Shown: one piece after another, positions 12,321-22,649 of the stretch
Numbering within the stretch: the stretch's first letter is position 1
How the letters are laid out: the number at the start of each line of letters is the position of its first letter
Assembly (NCBI RefSeq): GCF_000210295.1
Contig: NC_026743.1
Location: 1,674,001 to 1,738,000 of the forward strand
Length of the DNA stretch: 64,000 nucleotides
From: Trypanosoma brucei gambiense DAL972
Taxonomy: Eukaryota > Euglenozoa > Kinetoplastea > Trypanosomatida > Trypanosomatidae
Reading direction: 5' to 3'
Program-made: the position numbers and the translations under genes
Notes under the pieces: model-generated
What the model saw: the letters and a program-made list of their open reading frames with translations, nothing else
The model's database searches: none
Told to the model about the DNA's origin: nothing

Positions 12321-13456
12321 GGGACGCAATTCCTCTTTCCAACGTTTTGTTGCTTATGTATATGCTGGTTGTGGTGGTGTGTGTAATTTCCATTCGCTTA
12401 TACACGGGCCGCTTGGTTGCTTTGGGAGAGACGGTTGACTTTCTTTACCGTGATGTTGCCCGCCGTTATAGTAACCCGACATTTTTCAATTGTTGTACCC
12501 TTCTGTTTTTACCCCGCCATTATTTTAGTACCCATGCTATTGAGCGTTTTACTGGAATGGGAGTAATAGATTTTATTGCCTTGTGAATGGCAGTGTAAAT
12601 ACGGAGAGAAGTTGTGCTTTCTGCGGTGTGTGAGGGGTGTGGAGGCTGTGGTTTGTTGTCGTGTTGTTTCGACATTGCAGCATATTTTTTTTGTTGGTTC
12701 TGCACCGCAGAGGAATGTTTTCTATATTTCCCCGTAGGTATAACTGTTATTTTGTCAAGGGTTGTTGGAGTGGGCGATTTTTATGGCGCTATCCGTCATC
12801 GTGGCGTAAAGCGGGTACATATCTCGCTGTTTGCATCACTGCGAGTGATCAGTGATAGATTACCTTCTACAGGTATTTTTGTTTTTTAGATTGTCTGTTT
12901 TTGAATTTTTTTTCTTGTATAGATCCGTTGGGCTGCTGCTAAGCGCCAGAGGTGGGATGAGTAGGGTTTTGGATTTGGTAGTTTATGATGCACCTTTCTG
13001 TCTTAGCGCAACAGCCAAGGTACCCTAGCTTATTTGATGTAGGTTGCTTTGGGCTGCTGTTGTAGGGTGCAGAGTTGCCGCTCGTTAATTTTTTTTCTGT
13101 TTGAAATCTCTTGCGAATCATTGTTTCCGCGCTTTGCGGTACCTGCCATCCTCGTTTTTTTAAATATTAATTTTGGTTTTCTTCGTACACCGTATTGGAA
13201 AGTCGTGTTTATGTGCCACACTTTTGCGCCATTGATCTCTTAAGCTTCTTCCTCACTTTTTTTTGAAACTCCCATATGTGTAAAGCGGTCCACGTGCAAG
13301 TAACGCTTATTTTGTACTGAGGGTATTATTTCGTGTGAAAAGCAATTGTTCCTATTAATGTGTTGTGTTTGCCCGTTGTTGCGTTCATTTACCTTACGTT
13401 TTTCCTTCCTGCCTTTCGTCTAGTTTCTGCGTTTCCTCCTCCCTTCCCGTTTCGTT
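12321..13456 (+). other. Intergenic region with acceptor for the cullin gene
   Basis: About 1.1 kb of T-rich DNA with no supported gene. The pyrimidine-rich run at 13392-13420 and AG at 13422-13423 give the likely splice site for the cullin; the next ATG is the gene start at 13457. Confidence 0.55.
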
Positions 13457-16400
13457 ATGGAGGGAGAGGAGTTGCTTTACTGGGTACGCAGGTGGGTTCC
13501 CGTGAACGACGGACTCATTAGCTTTGCCTGTGGTTCATGCTCTCTATTTCCTTTTCCTCCCAGGGCAAATGAATGCTCCTCCACGACCGCGTGCGCTGCC
13601 TCTGTTCAAAAGGTTCCTAATGTCGACGGGAAAAAGGAGGTGCCGACCGCGCCAAGGCGCAAAGAGACACACAGTTCATGTTCGTCCGAGATTGTTGAGG
13701 TGAATGATGTGTCGAAATTGTACGTGCTAATGTATGCTATGCTGTCTTCGTACGCCAAAATTGAATGTTGGCCCCTGAGCGTTGTGATACAGCATCTTTT
13801 AGCTTCTTCTACCGAGGCGTGGGTGCAACAGTTGTGTGTGTGTAGTGGAGGGCTTGTACATGCGCCTCCGGTGACGGCAGTGATGGATTCTGGAAAGCTT
13901 TCACTGCCACAGCTCTCGTGGTCTTGCGATGAAGTAGCTAACATATGGTCCTGGACACTGGGTGCCAATCGTGAATCTTGGGCGCGTGTTTCTGCTGTTG
14001 CCATGTCGCACACAGCAGCGGGCGGAAGGTGTTGCTGTAGCGCCGAAAGAATCGCCAGGCCGTATTCTGTGGTAGTCAACCGAACAGTGGCCGACAGAAG
14101 TGGGAGCGGGGAAGGTTACGAGCGGGACATTCAGCAACCCGATGACGCGGAAGATGTGGCGCTTCTTCACATTTTGGTGAACATGGCTTTGCACTTTCGT
14201 CGGATGAAGTGGCTTTTGAAGGTGGTGTTCTTGCGACTAAGTGTAGATATGGGCGACGTTGCGTGGCGCATCTTACAGAGTTGTGTGCGGCGCATGCTCG
14301 AACACAACAGTGATGTGATCAAAGGTGTGCTTTGCCGCGCCGCACTGAGGTGTGTGAGGAAGCCCTTGTGTCCTGATGCGACGGTGGCAGGTTCGTCGCC
14401 ACGGGAATTCGAGTCTGAACCCGAAGCATCCCCTCACTCTTTAGGTGGCACTTGCTGGTATCGCTTCGACGAGGCGCACAAAAGGTGCGTTTGTGGTACG
14501 CCGCGGATTCCGCTTGTGTTAAGCGTGCTTGACGAATGCGGCGCCCACAGGATCACCCAATTAACAACGGAGTACGTTGTGAAAAAATGTCAGGAGCTGG
14601 GTTTTGCGTTAGCGGCGGACCAACTAGGTCCCCTGTGCGCGTTGAGTTTGCGCACAAAGTGCGATGACACTTACTATAGTGGACTTGCGAAGACATTGGA
14701 CGATGTGTCACGGGTACTGGACGGTTGCATGGCGACATTGGAGGGACTACGTACAGCACTGCTAGCATATTTTTGTGGCACGTCGACTGTTGTTGGGCAG
14801 GACTCGGCCTCCAACAACGAACGCGTAAACGAAGCAATTTCGTCATTTTTTGTAGGGTTTTGCGAGGGAACCATTTTTAATGATTTTGTTGCCGAATGGG
14901 CACTGCCACTCTGGCTCCGTGCGTGTGAAGACGAACAGAAGCGTCGGGGAGCGCCAAGTGCAGTGTGTACGGATCGAAAACGGAGTGCGGAGGTACCGTA
15001 TGAGAGCCGTGTGGATACGAGATCCCACCAACTTACGGACGAAGCGGATAATCTGAAAAAGTTTAATGGAAGCGATCAAGGGGGTCGGGTCAGGGGTGCG
15101 GTTAGGTGCCCCCCCAATGGCGGCAACTCCCACGATGGTAGCCTCTCAACATCCCTACGGTCGGGGTTTATAACACTTGTACATTTCTTCACTCCAGAAA
15201 CAAAGTCACTCGCGATTGTTGAAGCCACACTCGCCGACTCAGTCAAAAGACACCTTGAATTGCTGCTGGCCAAGGAACAAGGTGAGCTACGTGCACGGTT
15301 TTGTGCTCTACCTCAGGTTGTATACCAACGTTGCGTGTTTCTCCTGAAACTTACCAATCAACTGCTCGACCCACTTGCTGCGACGGGCTGCGCAGGTGCC
15401 CCAGCAGCGCTGCGGGCAGTGCGAAAGGGTTTGCAGGCGTTTTTCATTCCACGTGAACCATCGGTCATACTAGCCCTGACAAGTGCACTCAACGCGCAGG
15501 TAGTCGGAGGAAGACTCTGTGGACCAAATTGTTTTAGTAGTAGGACTGAAACCGCTTGTGCTTGTGCCCCCAGTGACAACTCATTCCAGGGTGATTGTAG
15601 CCACTACCTGGAGATCCTTGATACCATACTTGAACTCGCTTCCATTTTACAGTCGAGGGATCTTTTTATCGATTGCTACTGTGGCCTACTCGCGCCACGG
15701 TTAATGAGGGCAAAACATCTAAATGACTTGGAGGTGGACATCGAGGTGATATCACGCATGTCGGTGCGACTCGGTGAGAGCGTCGTGGCGCGACCATTGG
15801 CGCTCCTGCGCGACGTGAGGTGCAGTGTTGTTGACCCCTTCAGCGCCCCAGTTGCATCTTATGAGGGGAAGCCCTTTGCGCACGGGTTGTCTTGCCACGT
15901 TCGTGTGTTGTGCGCGGCACGGTGGGACAAGTACGCTCCGATTTCAATTAAGGTGCCGGAAATGCGGCGGCTGTTTGAAAGTGGCGAGTGGTTCGACGCT
16001 GTGATGTTGCGTGCTGTGCAGTCTTTTGAACGCCGTTATCAGCGGAGCTCACCTGTCATGTCACAAGGCAATCCTGTGAGGGAACCTCCGTCGCGCGGTG
16101 CTTGGAGTGCCGTGTTCTTTGCTAGTCTGGGCCAAGAAGACCTCGACAGCAGTGGTGGCGGTGGAAACGCCCCAGGGAAGGCTCGTGGTCTGCCACACAC
16201 TGGGGAAAGGGTCAATCAAGGTACCAATTGTGTACCACAACAACAACGTACTCTGTCGTGGTCACTTGGGAGCGGGACACTCGCCATTGTGTGTACTGGA
16301 GCTCGTGGCGCGCACGAGAGTGAGGGAGGTTCTGAAATCGTGCAGCTGTTTGCACCGCCGATTACCCTGCTTGTGCTGCAGGCGCTAGAACGCCATAGTC

Positions 16401-16957
16401 GTGTGTGCGCGGTAGCCAATTCGTGCCAACCATCCCTCACGTTCGACCTACTACACCGTGTGCTTCCCCTCCACGTACCAAAACCGTTATTGGGCACTGT
16501 GCTAGGAGATCTTGTGCGCCACCGCATCGTCGTACGCACAGTGCGCGGGTATCGCAATGATACTGATCCTGTCTCAGAAAAGGGCGAAGTCATTAATACA
16601 TACACCCTAGCAAATTCTTTTGCCGGTTGCAAGAAACGCAAGATCTTCATCGACCTCGCCGACGCAGGGCACCATTGGGTACCCCTCACCCAGGAAGACT
16701 CCCTTGACGGCAATGTGCCTGATACGTTATGTGATGCTTTGGAGCTTGACCGCAAGAAAAGACTCGAAGCCGGCATTATTCAACTAATGAAAGCTCAGCA
16801 GCGTCTTCCGCACACTGAGCTGTTCGCAGCTGCTCGCAGACAGCTGCAGGCTCACTTTCCAGTAACCACATCAATATTTAAGCAGTGCATTTCAGAGTTG
16901 ATAGACCGTGACTACCTCGCGCGTCAAGATGCGGACACTTATATCTATGTAGCGTGA
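13457..16957 (+). CDS. Cullin family protein (ubiquitin ligase scaffold)
   Basis: A 1166-residue protein whose C-terminus is a clear cullin winged-helix/neddylation domain. The segment IIQLMKAQQRLPH contains Lys1112 at the position where NEDD8 is attached, and the protein ends LIDRDYLARQDADTYIYVA, the standard cullin terminus. Upstream, RARWDKYAP-like and SWSLGSGTLAIVC-type segments fit the cullin homology region that holds the RBX1 RING subunit. Cullins assemble SCF- or CRL-type ubiquitin ligases, so this is probably the scaffold of one. It is longer than typical cullins (about 750-900 residues) because of Cys/Ser-rich insertions in the N-terminal two thirds, where cullin repeats are hard to see. 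The subtype (CUL1, 3 or 4) cannot be told from sequence alone. A COP9 signalosome subunit lies at 26812. Confidence 0.85.
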   Translation: MEGEELLYWVRRWVPVNDGLISFACGSCSLFPFPPRANECSSTTACAASVQKVPNVDGKKEVPTAPRRKETHSSCSSEIVEVNDVSKLYVLMYAMLSSYAKIECWPLSVVIQHLLASSTEAWVQQLCVCSGGLVHAPPVTAVMDSGKLSLPQLSWSCDEVANIWSWTLGANRESWARVSAVAMSHTAAGGRCCCSAERIARPYSVVVNRTVADRSGSGEGYERDIQQPDDAEDVALLHILVNMALHFRRMKWLLKVVFLRLSVDMGDVAWRILQSCVRRMLEHNSDVIKGVLCRAALRCVRKPLCPDATVAGSSPREFESEPEASPHSLGGTCWYRFDEAHKRCVCGTPRIPLVLSVLDECGAHRITQLTTEYVVKKCQELGFALAADQLGPLCALSLRTKCDDTYYSGLAKTLDDVSRVLDGCMATLEGLRTALLAYFCGTSTVVGQDSASNNERVNEAISSFFVGFCEGTIFNDFVAEWALPLWLRACEDEQKRRGAPSAVCTDRKRSAEVPYESRVDTRSHQLTDEADNLKKFNGSDQGGRVRGAVRCPPNGGNSHDGSLSTSLRSGFITLVHFFTPETKSLAIVEATLADSVKRHLELLLAKEQGELRARFCALPQVVYQRCVFLLKLTNQLLDPLAATGCAGAPAALRAVRKGLQAFFIPREPSVILALTSALNAQVVGGRLCGPNCFSSRTETACACAPSDNSFQGDCSHYLEILDTILELASILQSRDLFIDCYCGLLAPRLMRAKHLNDLEVDIEVISRMSVRLGESVVARPLALLRDVRCSVVDPFSAPVASYEGKPFAHGLSCHVRVLCAARWDKYAPISIKVPEMRRLFESGEWFDAVMLRAVQSFERRYQRSSPVMSQGNPVREPPSRGAWSAVFFASLGQEDLDSSGGGGNAPGKARGLPHTGERVNQGTNCVPQQQRTLSWSLGSGTLAIVCTGARGAHESEGGSEIVQLFAPPITLLVLQALERHSRVCAVANSCQPSLTFDLLHRVLPLHVPKPLLGTVLGDLVRHRIVVRTVRGYRNDTDPVSEKGEVINTYTLANSFAGCKKRKIFIDLADAGHHWVPLTQEDSLDGNVPDTLCDALELDRKKRLEAGIIQLMKAQQRLPHTELFAAARRQLQAHFPVTTSIFKQCISELIDRDYLARQDADTYIYVA

Positions 16958-17549
16958 AATCCCTAGTGTAAGTCCTTTCCTGTGCCACTACAAAATCTCG
17001 TAGGGGACTAATGCATACGTACCCATTAAACATTAAAGAATCTCTGCAAACAGGTACAGAGATCCAGTAAATCTATGGGAAATGATGAACGTATTTGATT
17101 GATGTAGTGGCGATTTACATTGTGCCATTGCCGCGGTTTTATGAGCTGATCACAATCCCATTGTTTGTAGGTTGTGGAAGACCAGCGGCGGTCAGACAAA
17201 GGCGGTCGATGGTGGAACTCGTGGGCATGTCTACGGGTTGTGTAGTACGTGGGTGCGCAAGTGGGCATTACTCGTTGTTCTTGTACTTTGTGCTCTACCT
17301 TTGTGAAGTATGCCCCTTAAACAGCTTACCTGTAGCTCTATGCATCTATAGCTGTCAGTTCGCCACCCTTGCCAGCTTGGTGTGAGCATCTTTTCTTACT
17401 TGCAACAGCTTGTGTCTTGCGTTTTTCCTCTAACCTCCGCATCCCTAACCCTTAATGAGTGGGTATCTACTTTTTTGTTTTTAGTAACGAGCTTCATCAC
17501 CTAGAAATAGTCCACCTCACGTAGTCAGTCAGGAAGAGAGGGATGTAAA
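16958..17549 (+). other. Intergenic region between cullin and peptidase
   Basis: 592 bases with no supported gene. The right part contains the splice acceptor and a minimal uORF described separately. Confidence 0.6.
17471..17549 (+). promoter_or_regulatory. Trans-splice acceptor and start-stop uORF before the peptidase
   Basis: A T tract (17471-17482) runs directly into AG at 17483-17484. The resulting 5'UTR of about 65 nt contains a single upstream ATG at 17543-17545, followed at once by TAA (17546-17548). One base later the peptidase ATG begins at 17550. A start-stop element this close would be expected to hold or divert scanning ribosomes, so it may lower translation of the peptidase. Confidence 0.6.
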
Positions 17550-20102
17550 ATGCCGACCTTGCCTTTGTCGAAATATATTGATGAACTAAAAGCTCTTGAG
17601 GGGCTCCTCGCTGTAGATGGGAAGCCTCGTATGTTGAAGTTTGTTGGTGATCAGCTGTATTGGCTGCAGGGTATGGATCAGGAACTTTACAGTGTAAATA
17701 TTGCAGATCACAACGCAACCCCGAGTCGCGTCATTGATCGCTGTCGGAAAGGTTGCACAGCTGCAGAAGGCAAGGAAGATTCCACTGTTGAGACAAAGGA
17801 GGAGGAGTTGCTGCGGGAGCGGCTGCGATCTCGCGTGACGGGCATCAGCAGCTACCGTGTACGGTGCAGGGACGGTGCTGTTTTCTTCACAAGTGGAGCA
17901 AACATATTTCTATACCGCCCCGCAAGCGGCAAACCACCGCTGAAAGTACTTGACTATATCGGTGATGAGGAACTGAAGCAACGCTTCTCCTCAGAGAAGA
18001 AACCATTTCTCTGCATTGAATACTTTTCCCACTTGGCGAATGACGCGGGTGCATGTGATTCAACCAAGGACCGTGCCGACGTGATCTCTTTTGTGTACAG
18101 CAATAACTTGTATATTGCGACCGTTGTGGAAGGTAGTGGTGAGGCCAGCCACTCAAGGGAACCACCCTTGAGGGTGAATGTGGAATGCGTGACAACTTTC
18201 GGCGACGAGTTACACAGTTGTGGGGACGCCGACTACATTATCCAGGAGGAATTCGGTCGTTACACCGGGCACTACGCCACAGCTGAATATGTGCTGTTCA
18301 GCTATACAGACGTGTCCATGCTGCGCGAGGTGATGCTAATTGACGGTTCGACTGACTCTGGTGTGGAAAAGATGCCGTACTGCCGTGTTGGTGACCCGAA
18401 TGCCCGCACTGTGCTCGTAGTGTACGAAAGGCGGACAAAGCGTTATCGTGTTGTCCCGAGCAGTGCTATTGCAGCCATTGCACCGTGGGCGGAGTACATG
18501 CCTCGGTTTGGGTTTAAGGACGAACACACCATTTACTTTTCTGTTCTCAGTCGCACGCAGGAGAAAATGTCTCTCCTTTCGTGCCGTATTAACTCTCTAC
18601 CTGTTGTTGATGCGGAAGCACTTGCATCGTGCTTTTCCGAAGCAGCGCGTGACACTGATGTCGCAGCGGTGGCTGCAGGAACAACACTGGCTACCCGTGC
18701 AGCGACAGTCAATCTCACCACAGAGTGGCACCAGCATATACCGTGGGCATGGGTAGATGTCCAACCCGGTGTCGCACTTCACCTTTGCGGCAAGTATGAA
18801 GTGCTCGTTCGCCACGCCAATGAGAGTGAGAGTGCGCACAGTCATGTGTACGCCCGTGCTCAAGGGGGTGATGAGGGTTCGTGGCGACCACTTACCTGTG
18901 GCGCTTGGAACGTGAGAGCTGGAGGCCTTATAGTGAAGGACGACAGGGTTTTCTTCCTTGCTAATGCAAGAAACAGGCTGGAGAGTGTGCTATACAGCGT
19001 TGTGATAAACCTGGATGCAGGTCCTGTTTCTGCCGAGGAACTGACACAGCTAACACCCTCCGGCGAGCACGTGTACTCTTTCGCAGTGTTGAACAATACA
19101 CTTTGCTATGTGTCGAGCACTGCGACCACACCAGCAGAGCTTCACATCTCCTCAATAAACAACCCTGGAAGCCGCTGGGTCGTTCCGACGCGGCATCTGT
19201 GGGATGATACCAGCGAAAAGGCAGTCACCCCACGTACAACGCTCGAGGGACTCACCGTCCCGCACATTATCAACATCGTGAACCGCCGTGGTGTTCCACT
19301 CAGTGGCCGACTGTTTGTATCTCCTCACGCGGCACTAGGTAAGCTGAACCCTTTAGCAATGTATATCTATGGTGGTCCCCACGCACAACTCGTGTACGAC
19401 AGTGACTTCGACGGTGCCTGCAAGCCAATTTTCCAGATGCTGGCGAGCTTTGGTATATCCGTACTTGTCGCTGACGGTCAAATGAGCAATGCGAATGGCC
19501 TACGGGACCATAGCATCTGCAAGCACAGCATGGGGAGCTTTGAGACCTCCGATTACGTGGATTGGGTGCGGCACATGACAAACTGCAAGGAACTACCGTG
19601 TGGGTTTTGTGCGGATCCTGAACGGGTTGCCATCTTCGGCTGGTCGTATGGAGGTTATGCAACACTGCTTGCAATGTCGCAGGCTCCAGATGTGTTTAAG
19701 ATAGGGTTTGCAGGGGCACCTGTGGGGGATTGGACTCTCTATGACACTGGATACACAGAGCGCTATATGGGTCTGCTGCACACCAACGCTGATAGAACAT
19801 CAGGCAGCAAGGGTGACGCTACTGCCAAATGCGCCATAAGTGATGCCTACACGAGGAGTGCCATTAAGGCTTTTGCCTCCAACTTTCCAGAGGAACTGAA
19901 CCGCGTTTTCATAGCCCATGGGTTGCTTGACGAGAACGTTCACTTCTGTCACACGAGCGTTGTGGTTAATGCCATGATCGACGCGGGCAAGCCGTGCTGC
20001 AGCGTTGTTTACCCTGGTGAGCGCCACTCCCTTCGGAAGAAGAAGGCATCGCGACTACACCATGACGCGATGCTCGCAAAGACACTTATGGAGGTGCTTT
20101 AA
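17550..20102 (+). CDS. DPP8/9-like serine peptidase, family S9B
   Basis: An 850-residue prolyl oligopeptidase-family enzyme. The N-terminal ~580 residues are beta-propeller-like, with DPP-IV-type YIIQEEFGRYTGH and CRVGDPNA blocks; the Glu pair in the first is the region that binds the substrate amino terminus in this family. The alpha/beta-hydrolase domain carries GWSYGG with nucleophile Ser699, Asp794 in LLDENVH and His826 in GERHSL. It should remove X-Pro dipeptides from N-termini. No signal peptide or membrane anchor is visible, so it is likely cytosolic like DPP8/9. The start is the second ATG of the 5'UTR, behind a start-stop uORF. Its 3' end is copied at 3569-4711. Confidence 0.93.
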   Translation: MPTLPLSKYIDELKALEGLLAVDGKPRMLKFVGDQLYWLQGMDQELYSVNIADHNATPSRVIDRCRKGCTAAEGKEDSTVETKEEELLRERLRSRVTGISSYRVRCRDGAVFFTSGANIFLYRPASGKPPLKVLDYIGDEELKQRFSSEKKPFLCIEYFSHLANDAGACDSTKDRADVISFVYSNNLYIATVVEGSGEASHSREPPLRVNVECVTTFGDELHSCGDADYIIQEEFGRYTGHYATAEYVLFSYTDVSMLREVMLIDGSTDSGVEKMPYCRVGDPNARTVLVVYERRTKRYRVVPSSAIAAIAPWAEYMPRFGFKDEHTIYFSVLSRTQEKMSLLSCRINSLPVVDAEALASCFSEAARDTDVAAVAAGTTLATRAATVNLTTEWHQHIPWAWVDVQPGVALHLCGKYEVLVRHANESESAHSHVYARAQGGDEGSWRPLTCGAWNVRAGGLIVKDDRVFFLANARNRLESVLYSVVINLDAGPVSAEELTQLTPSGEHVYSFAVLNNTLCYVSSTATTPAELHISSINNPGSRWVVPTRHLWDDTSEKAVTPRTTLEGLTVPHIINIVNRRGVPLSGRLFVSPHAALGKLNPLAMYIYGGPHAQLVYDSDFDGACKPIFQMLASFGISVLVADGQMSNANGLRDHSICKHSMGSFETSDYVDWVRHMTNCKELPCGFCADPERVAIFGWSYGGYATLLAMSQAPDVFKIGFAGAPVGDWTLYDTGYTERYMGLLHTNADRTSGSKGDATAKCAISDAYTRSAIKAFASNFPEELNRVFIAHGLLDENVHFCHTSVVVNAMIDAGKPCCSVVYPGERHSLRKKKASRLHHDAMLAKTLMEVL

Positions 20103-20366
20103 TTGTGGACTACTTGCGTTGTGTAGTGTACTGGTAGCGGTTGCTTAATTACGAGGGAAACATGCTTGTTGCACATCTGTGTGGCTGGGGATGTGCTTGA
20201 CCAATAATGATGATAACATCTGCGGCAGTGCTCGCGTGCACTTTAATTTATTTTTGTATGGGAAGAGTCACACACCATTTCTACCTTCCCTGCCTTCCGT
20301 GCTACAGTAGTTGTACCCGTTTCCGCTGTGCTGCAACCAATATGTTCATTTCACTATGCATTTCCA

Positions 20367-20411
<45 letters not shown>

Positions 20412-20934
20412 CACATACATTTTCCTTCTAGTATATGTACCGTAGCACCACAACGAATACCCACCACCCTTGTGAGAATGATGAGATTGCCATCATACTA
20501 TTGGAAGACGAGTCTGAACCCTGATGCATTTTATCATGCGGCACTGACGATCTTACATTGCGGTTAGTTGTGATCCCCTTGCCCATGTGTTTTTGTATGC
20601 TGCTTGCAGGAACGTGGCAGGCCACCGAGGTCACACTCGTGCTTCGCGTGGTTCAACAACATGGTCCCAGATTGTAGGTTCTTTGTTACTGGTGTGTATG
20701 ATGAGAAACCTATTTTTATGTAACTCGGGAGAACTGAGCATATTACCTGATGAGTAAACAATCAATCGTTAGATAGTAGCACTGATGTTACCTCTTGGTT
20801 TTGTGTGTGTTGTAACTTTCCACTGTTGTCATTATCATCCCCTTTAATAGCGAGTGGTCTTTGTGTGCATCTCCGCAAACCACTCGTCTACACCGGGGGA
20901 AAGATAAACGAGTGGAATGTTGTTAGTGTTGTGT
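19781..20934 (+). repeat. Segmental duplication, copy 2 (source copy)
   Basis: This segment covers codons for the last ~107 residues of the peptidase and 832 bases of 3' flank. It is the parent of 3569-4711. Left boundary: both copies share CACCAACGCTG onward while the bases before differ. Right boundary: both share TAGTGTTGTGT, then diverge. Confidence 0.95.
20369..20409 (+). repeat. (AC)n microsatellite
   Basis: A 41-base uninterrupted AC run in the peptidase 3' flank. The homologous tract in copy 1 (4157-4186) is 30 bases and interrupted, so the two have changed length since duplication. Confidence 0.95.
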
Positions 20935-21930
20935 CTGTGTCCGTCGTACTAGTAAAGGATGATGAGGATGCGGCCACCCCACGCGACGTGATGCGGTGTG
21001 TTGTTGACACTGCAGGCGTGTAGTTTCCCCTCCGCTGCCGTTGCAAAAGCAAACCCATTTTGGGCAACATACGCAGCCGCGCGCCACAAGACGCCTCCAC
21101 CGCTCGACGGGGTGCCGCCATGACGCGGGTCCCGAGCCAAAGTCCCTCGCCCGAATTTCCGAAGGCAGTGAGTGCCTCGCGTGGGGAGACCTGCGCGCAG
21201 TAAAACCTCGTGCCGCTGGCGGTGCGGGGGCCACCGGCTGTGGTGGTTGATCCCCTCTGGTGGATCCCACAGCAGCAACTACGCGGGCCGTACTTTCGTC
21301 GGTGCGAGACTCCCCACCCGGTGGTATGAATGGCGGGCACCACTGAGTACACGTATAGCCATGAGCGGCATGTGCAGAAGAGGGCTTACAAAGGAGGCAG
21401 CGCGAGCGAGCGAATGGGTAGCACTGGCGCGCTGCAGAGAAAGCAGCATCATTTCACCGCATCCGTTTGCGGGCGTGTGGTGCGCACCCGCTGACTCGCA
21501 TATGCGTTCACATTCCCCTCCTCCTCCTTTTCTCATTTTTATCCCCTACTTGAGAACAGATACAAAGTACCCCACCTTGCCATACCCCTTCACACACCTC
21601 TATTATGCATTGTACCTGCACCGTCACGTGATGAGCATTCAATTCACATCGCGACACACCGATGATTCGAATGAGTGAGCTACGAATGGAATAAATTAAA
21701 TCGAGAAAGAACAGCTGAGATGCCTACGTGCTTGTGCGCTTGTGCTACTTCCCCTCTTGTAGTCCCCCTTCTATACCTGTGTCGTCGTCATTCCATCTTA
21801 ATCGAAGGTGATGTCTGTTCCTGATGACGAGCACTCATTTCAAGCTACGCGAGCATAAGCGTGTTGCTCCGTGGTCGGGTGACGTGCGAGACACCGCTCA
21901 CACCCTATTACTGTGATGGGTGCCCACTAG
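20935..21930 (+). other. GC-rich unassigned insert
   Basis: About 1 kb that differs sharply from its surroundings: GC-rich, with long overlapping open frames on both strands (for example 21172-21678 on + and 20888-21352 on -), none with a domain I know. It sits between two copies of a 126-base element (20468-20593 and 21931-22056), as if inserted or gained during the duplication events. A degenerate retroposon relic (ingi/RIME/DIRE type) is possible, since such elements are GC-rich in this genome, but I cannot see a reverse transcriptase motif, target-site duplication or poly-A tail. I leave it unassigned. Confidence 0.4.
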
Positions 21931-22056
21931 CCTTGTGAGAATGATGAGATTGCCATCATACTATTGGAAGACGAGTCTGAACCCTGATGCATTTTATCAT
22001 GCGGCACTGACGATCTTACATTGCGGTTAGTTGTGATCCCCTTGCCCATGTGTTTT
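21931..22056 (+). repeat. Third copy of a 126-base piece of the duplicated segment
   Basis: Bases 21931-22056 match 4245-4370 and 20468-20593 over 126 bases, apparently without change. Matching stops at TGTTTT, where the sequence turns into the T tract of the EF-hand gene's splice acceptor. Together with 20468-20593 it forms direct repeats flanking the GC-rich insert. Confidence 0.93.
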
Positions 22057-22085
22057 ATCTCTTTGTGTTTTTTTTTTGACATTAG
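22057..22085 (+). promoter_or_regulatory. Trans-splice acceptor for the EF-hand gene
   Basis: A T-rich tract (about 22057-22078) and AG at 22084-22085 lie only 9 bases before the ATG at 22095. This gives a very short 5'UTR. The tract abuts the end of the third repeat copy. Confidence 0.6.
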
Positions 22086-22094
22086 TTTGTACGC

Positions 22095-22649
22095 ATGTCG
22101 TCTTTAGACTCTGTTAGAGAAGATATCCTCGATGTTTTTCATATTTTTGATGAAGACGGATCGGGCAGCATTACTATGCAAGAGCTCAAAAGGGCAATTT
22201 ACACAATAACTGGAATTCGTATATCGCGTATTGATCTTTCCATACTGGTTCGGACATGTAAAGAAGAGATGTTGAAGGAGTCTGCCAGGAAATCGGAAGC
22301 TGGTGCTAATGTAGCTGGAAAAGCGGGGGAAAAGTTGTGGACACCTGAACCGGAGTCTGAGGTGAACACTGTTGATCCTCAGTTGTTTGCAGCTGTTGTG
22401 TTGAAGACGTTGAATAGACGAACGCAGGAGCAGGAACTGCTTTTTACCTTCCGTCTTCTCGAAGATAAGGATTATCCAGGTTTTATTACGAAAGATAGTT
22501 TGAAACGGGCATCTGCAGATATTGACGAGCATTTGACAGATCAGGAGGTGAATGAGATGTTTGACAAACTTGTCACCGGGGTGTCCGCTGCTGCAATCGA
22601 TTTTGTAACTTTTTCTTCGCTGATGGAAACACTACGAAAGTCGATTTAG
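22095..22649 (+). CDS. Centrin/calmodulin-like EF-hand protein
   Basis: A 184-residue protein with the four-EF-hand length of the centrin/calmodulin group. The first loop, DEDGSGSITMQE at residues 19-30, has all ligands for calcium. The helix before it (IVREDILDVFHIF-like) and the following KRAIYTITGI resemble centrin. The later loops are degenerate; the third reads EDKDYPGFITKD and lacks the standard ligands, so probably only one site binds calcium. A charged insertion (about residues 62-95, containing KESARKSEAG) separates the two lobes. Its role could be in basal body or flagellar structures, as for centrins, but it may be a lineage-specific sensor. Composition is lower in GC than the neighbouring peptidase gene. 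Confidence 0.82.
   Translation: MSSLDSVREDILDVFHIFDEDGSGSITMQELKRAIYTITGIRISRIDLSILVRTCKEEMLKESARKSEAGANVAGKAGEKLWTPEPESEVNTVDPQLFAAVVLKTLNRRTQEQELLFTFRLLEDKDYPGFITKDSLKRASADIDEHLTDQEVNEMFDKLVTGVSAAAIDFVTFSSLMETLRKSI

Noticed and set aside
21172..21678. 168-codon frame in the GC-rich insert as a gene
   Set aside because: GC-rich DNA gives long frames by chance, and here they occur on both strands; composition is Arg/Trp/Ser-rich and no domain is visible.
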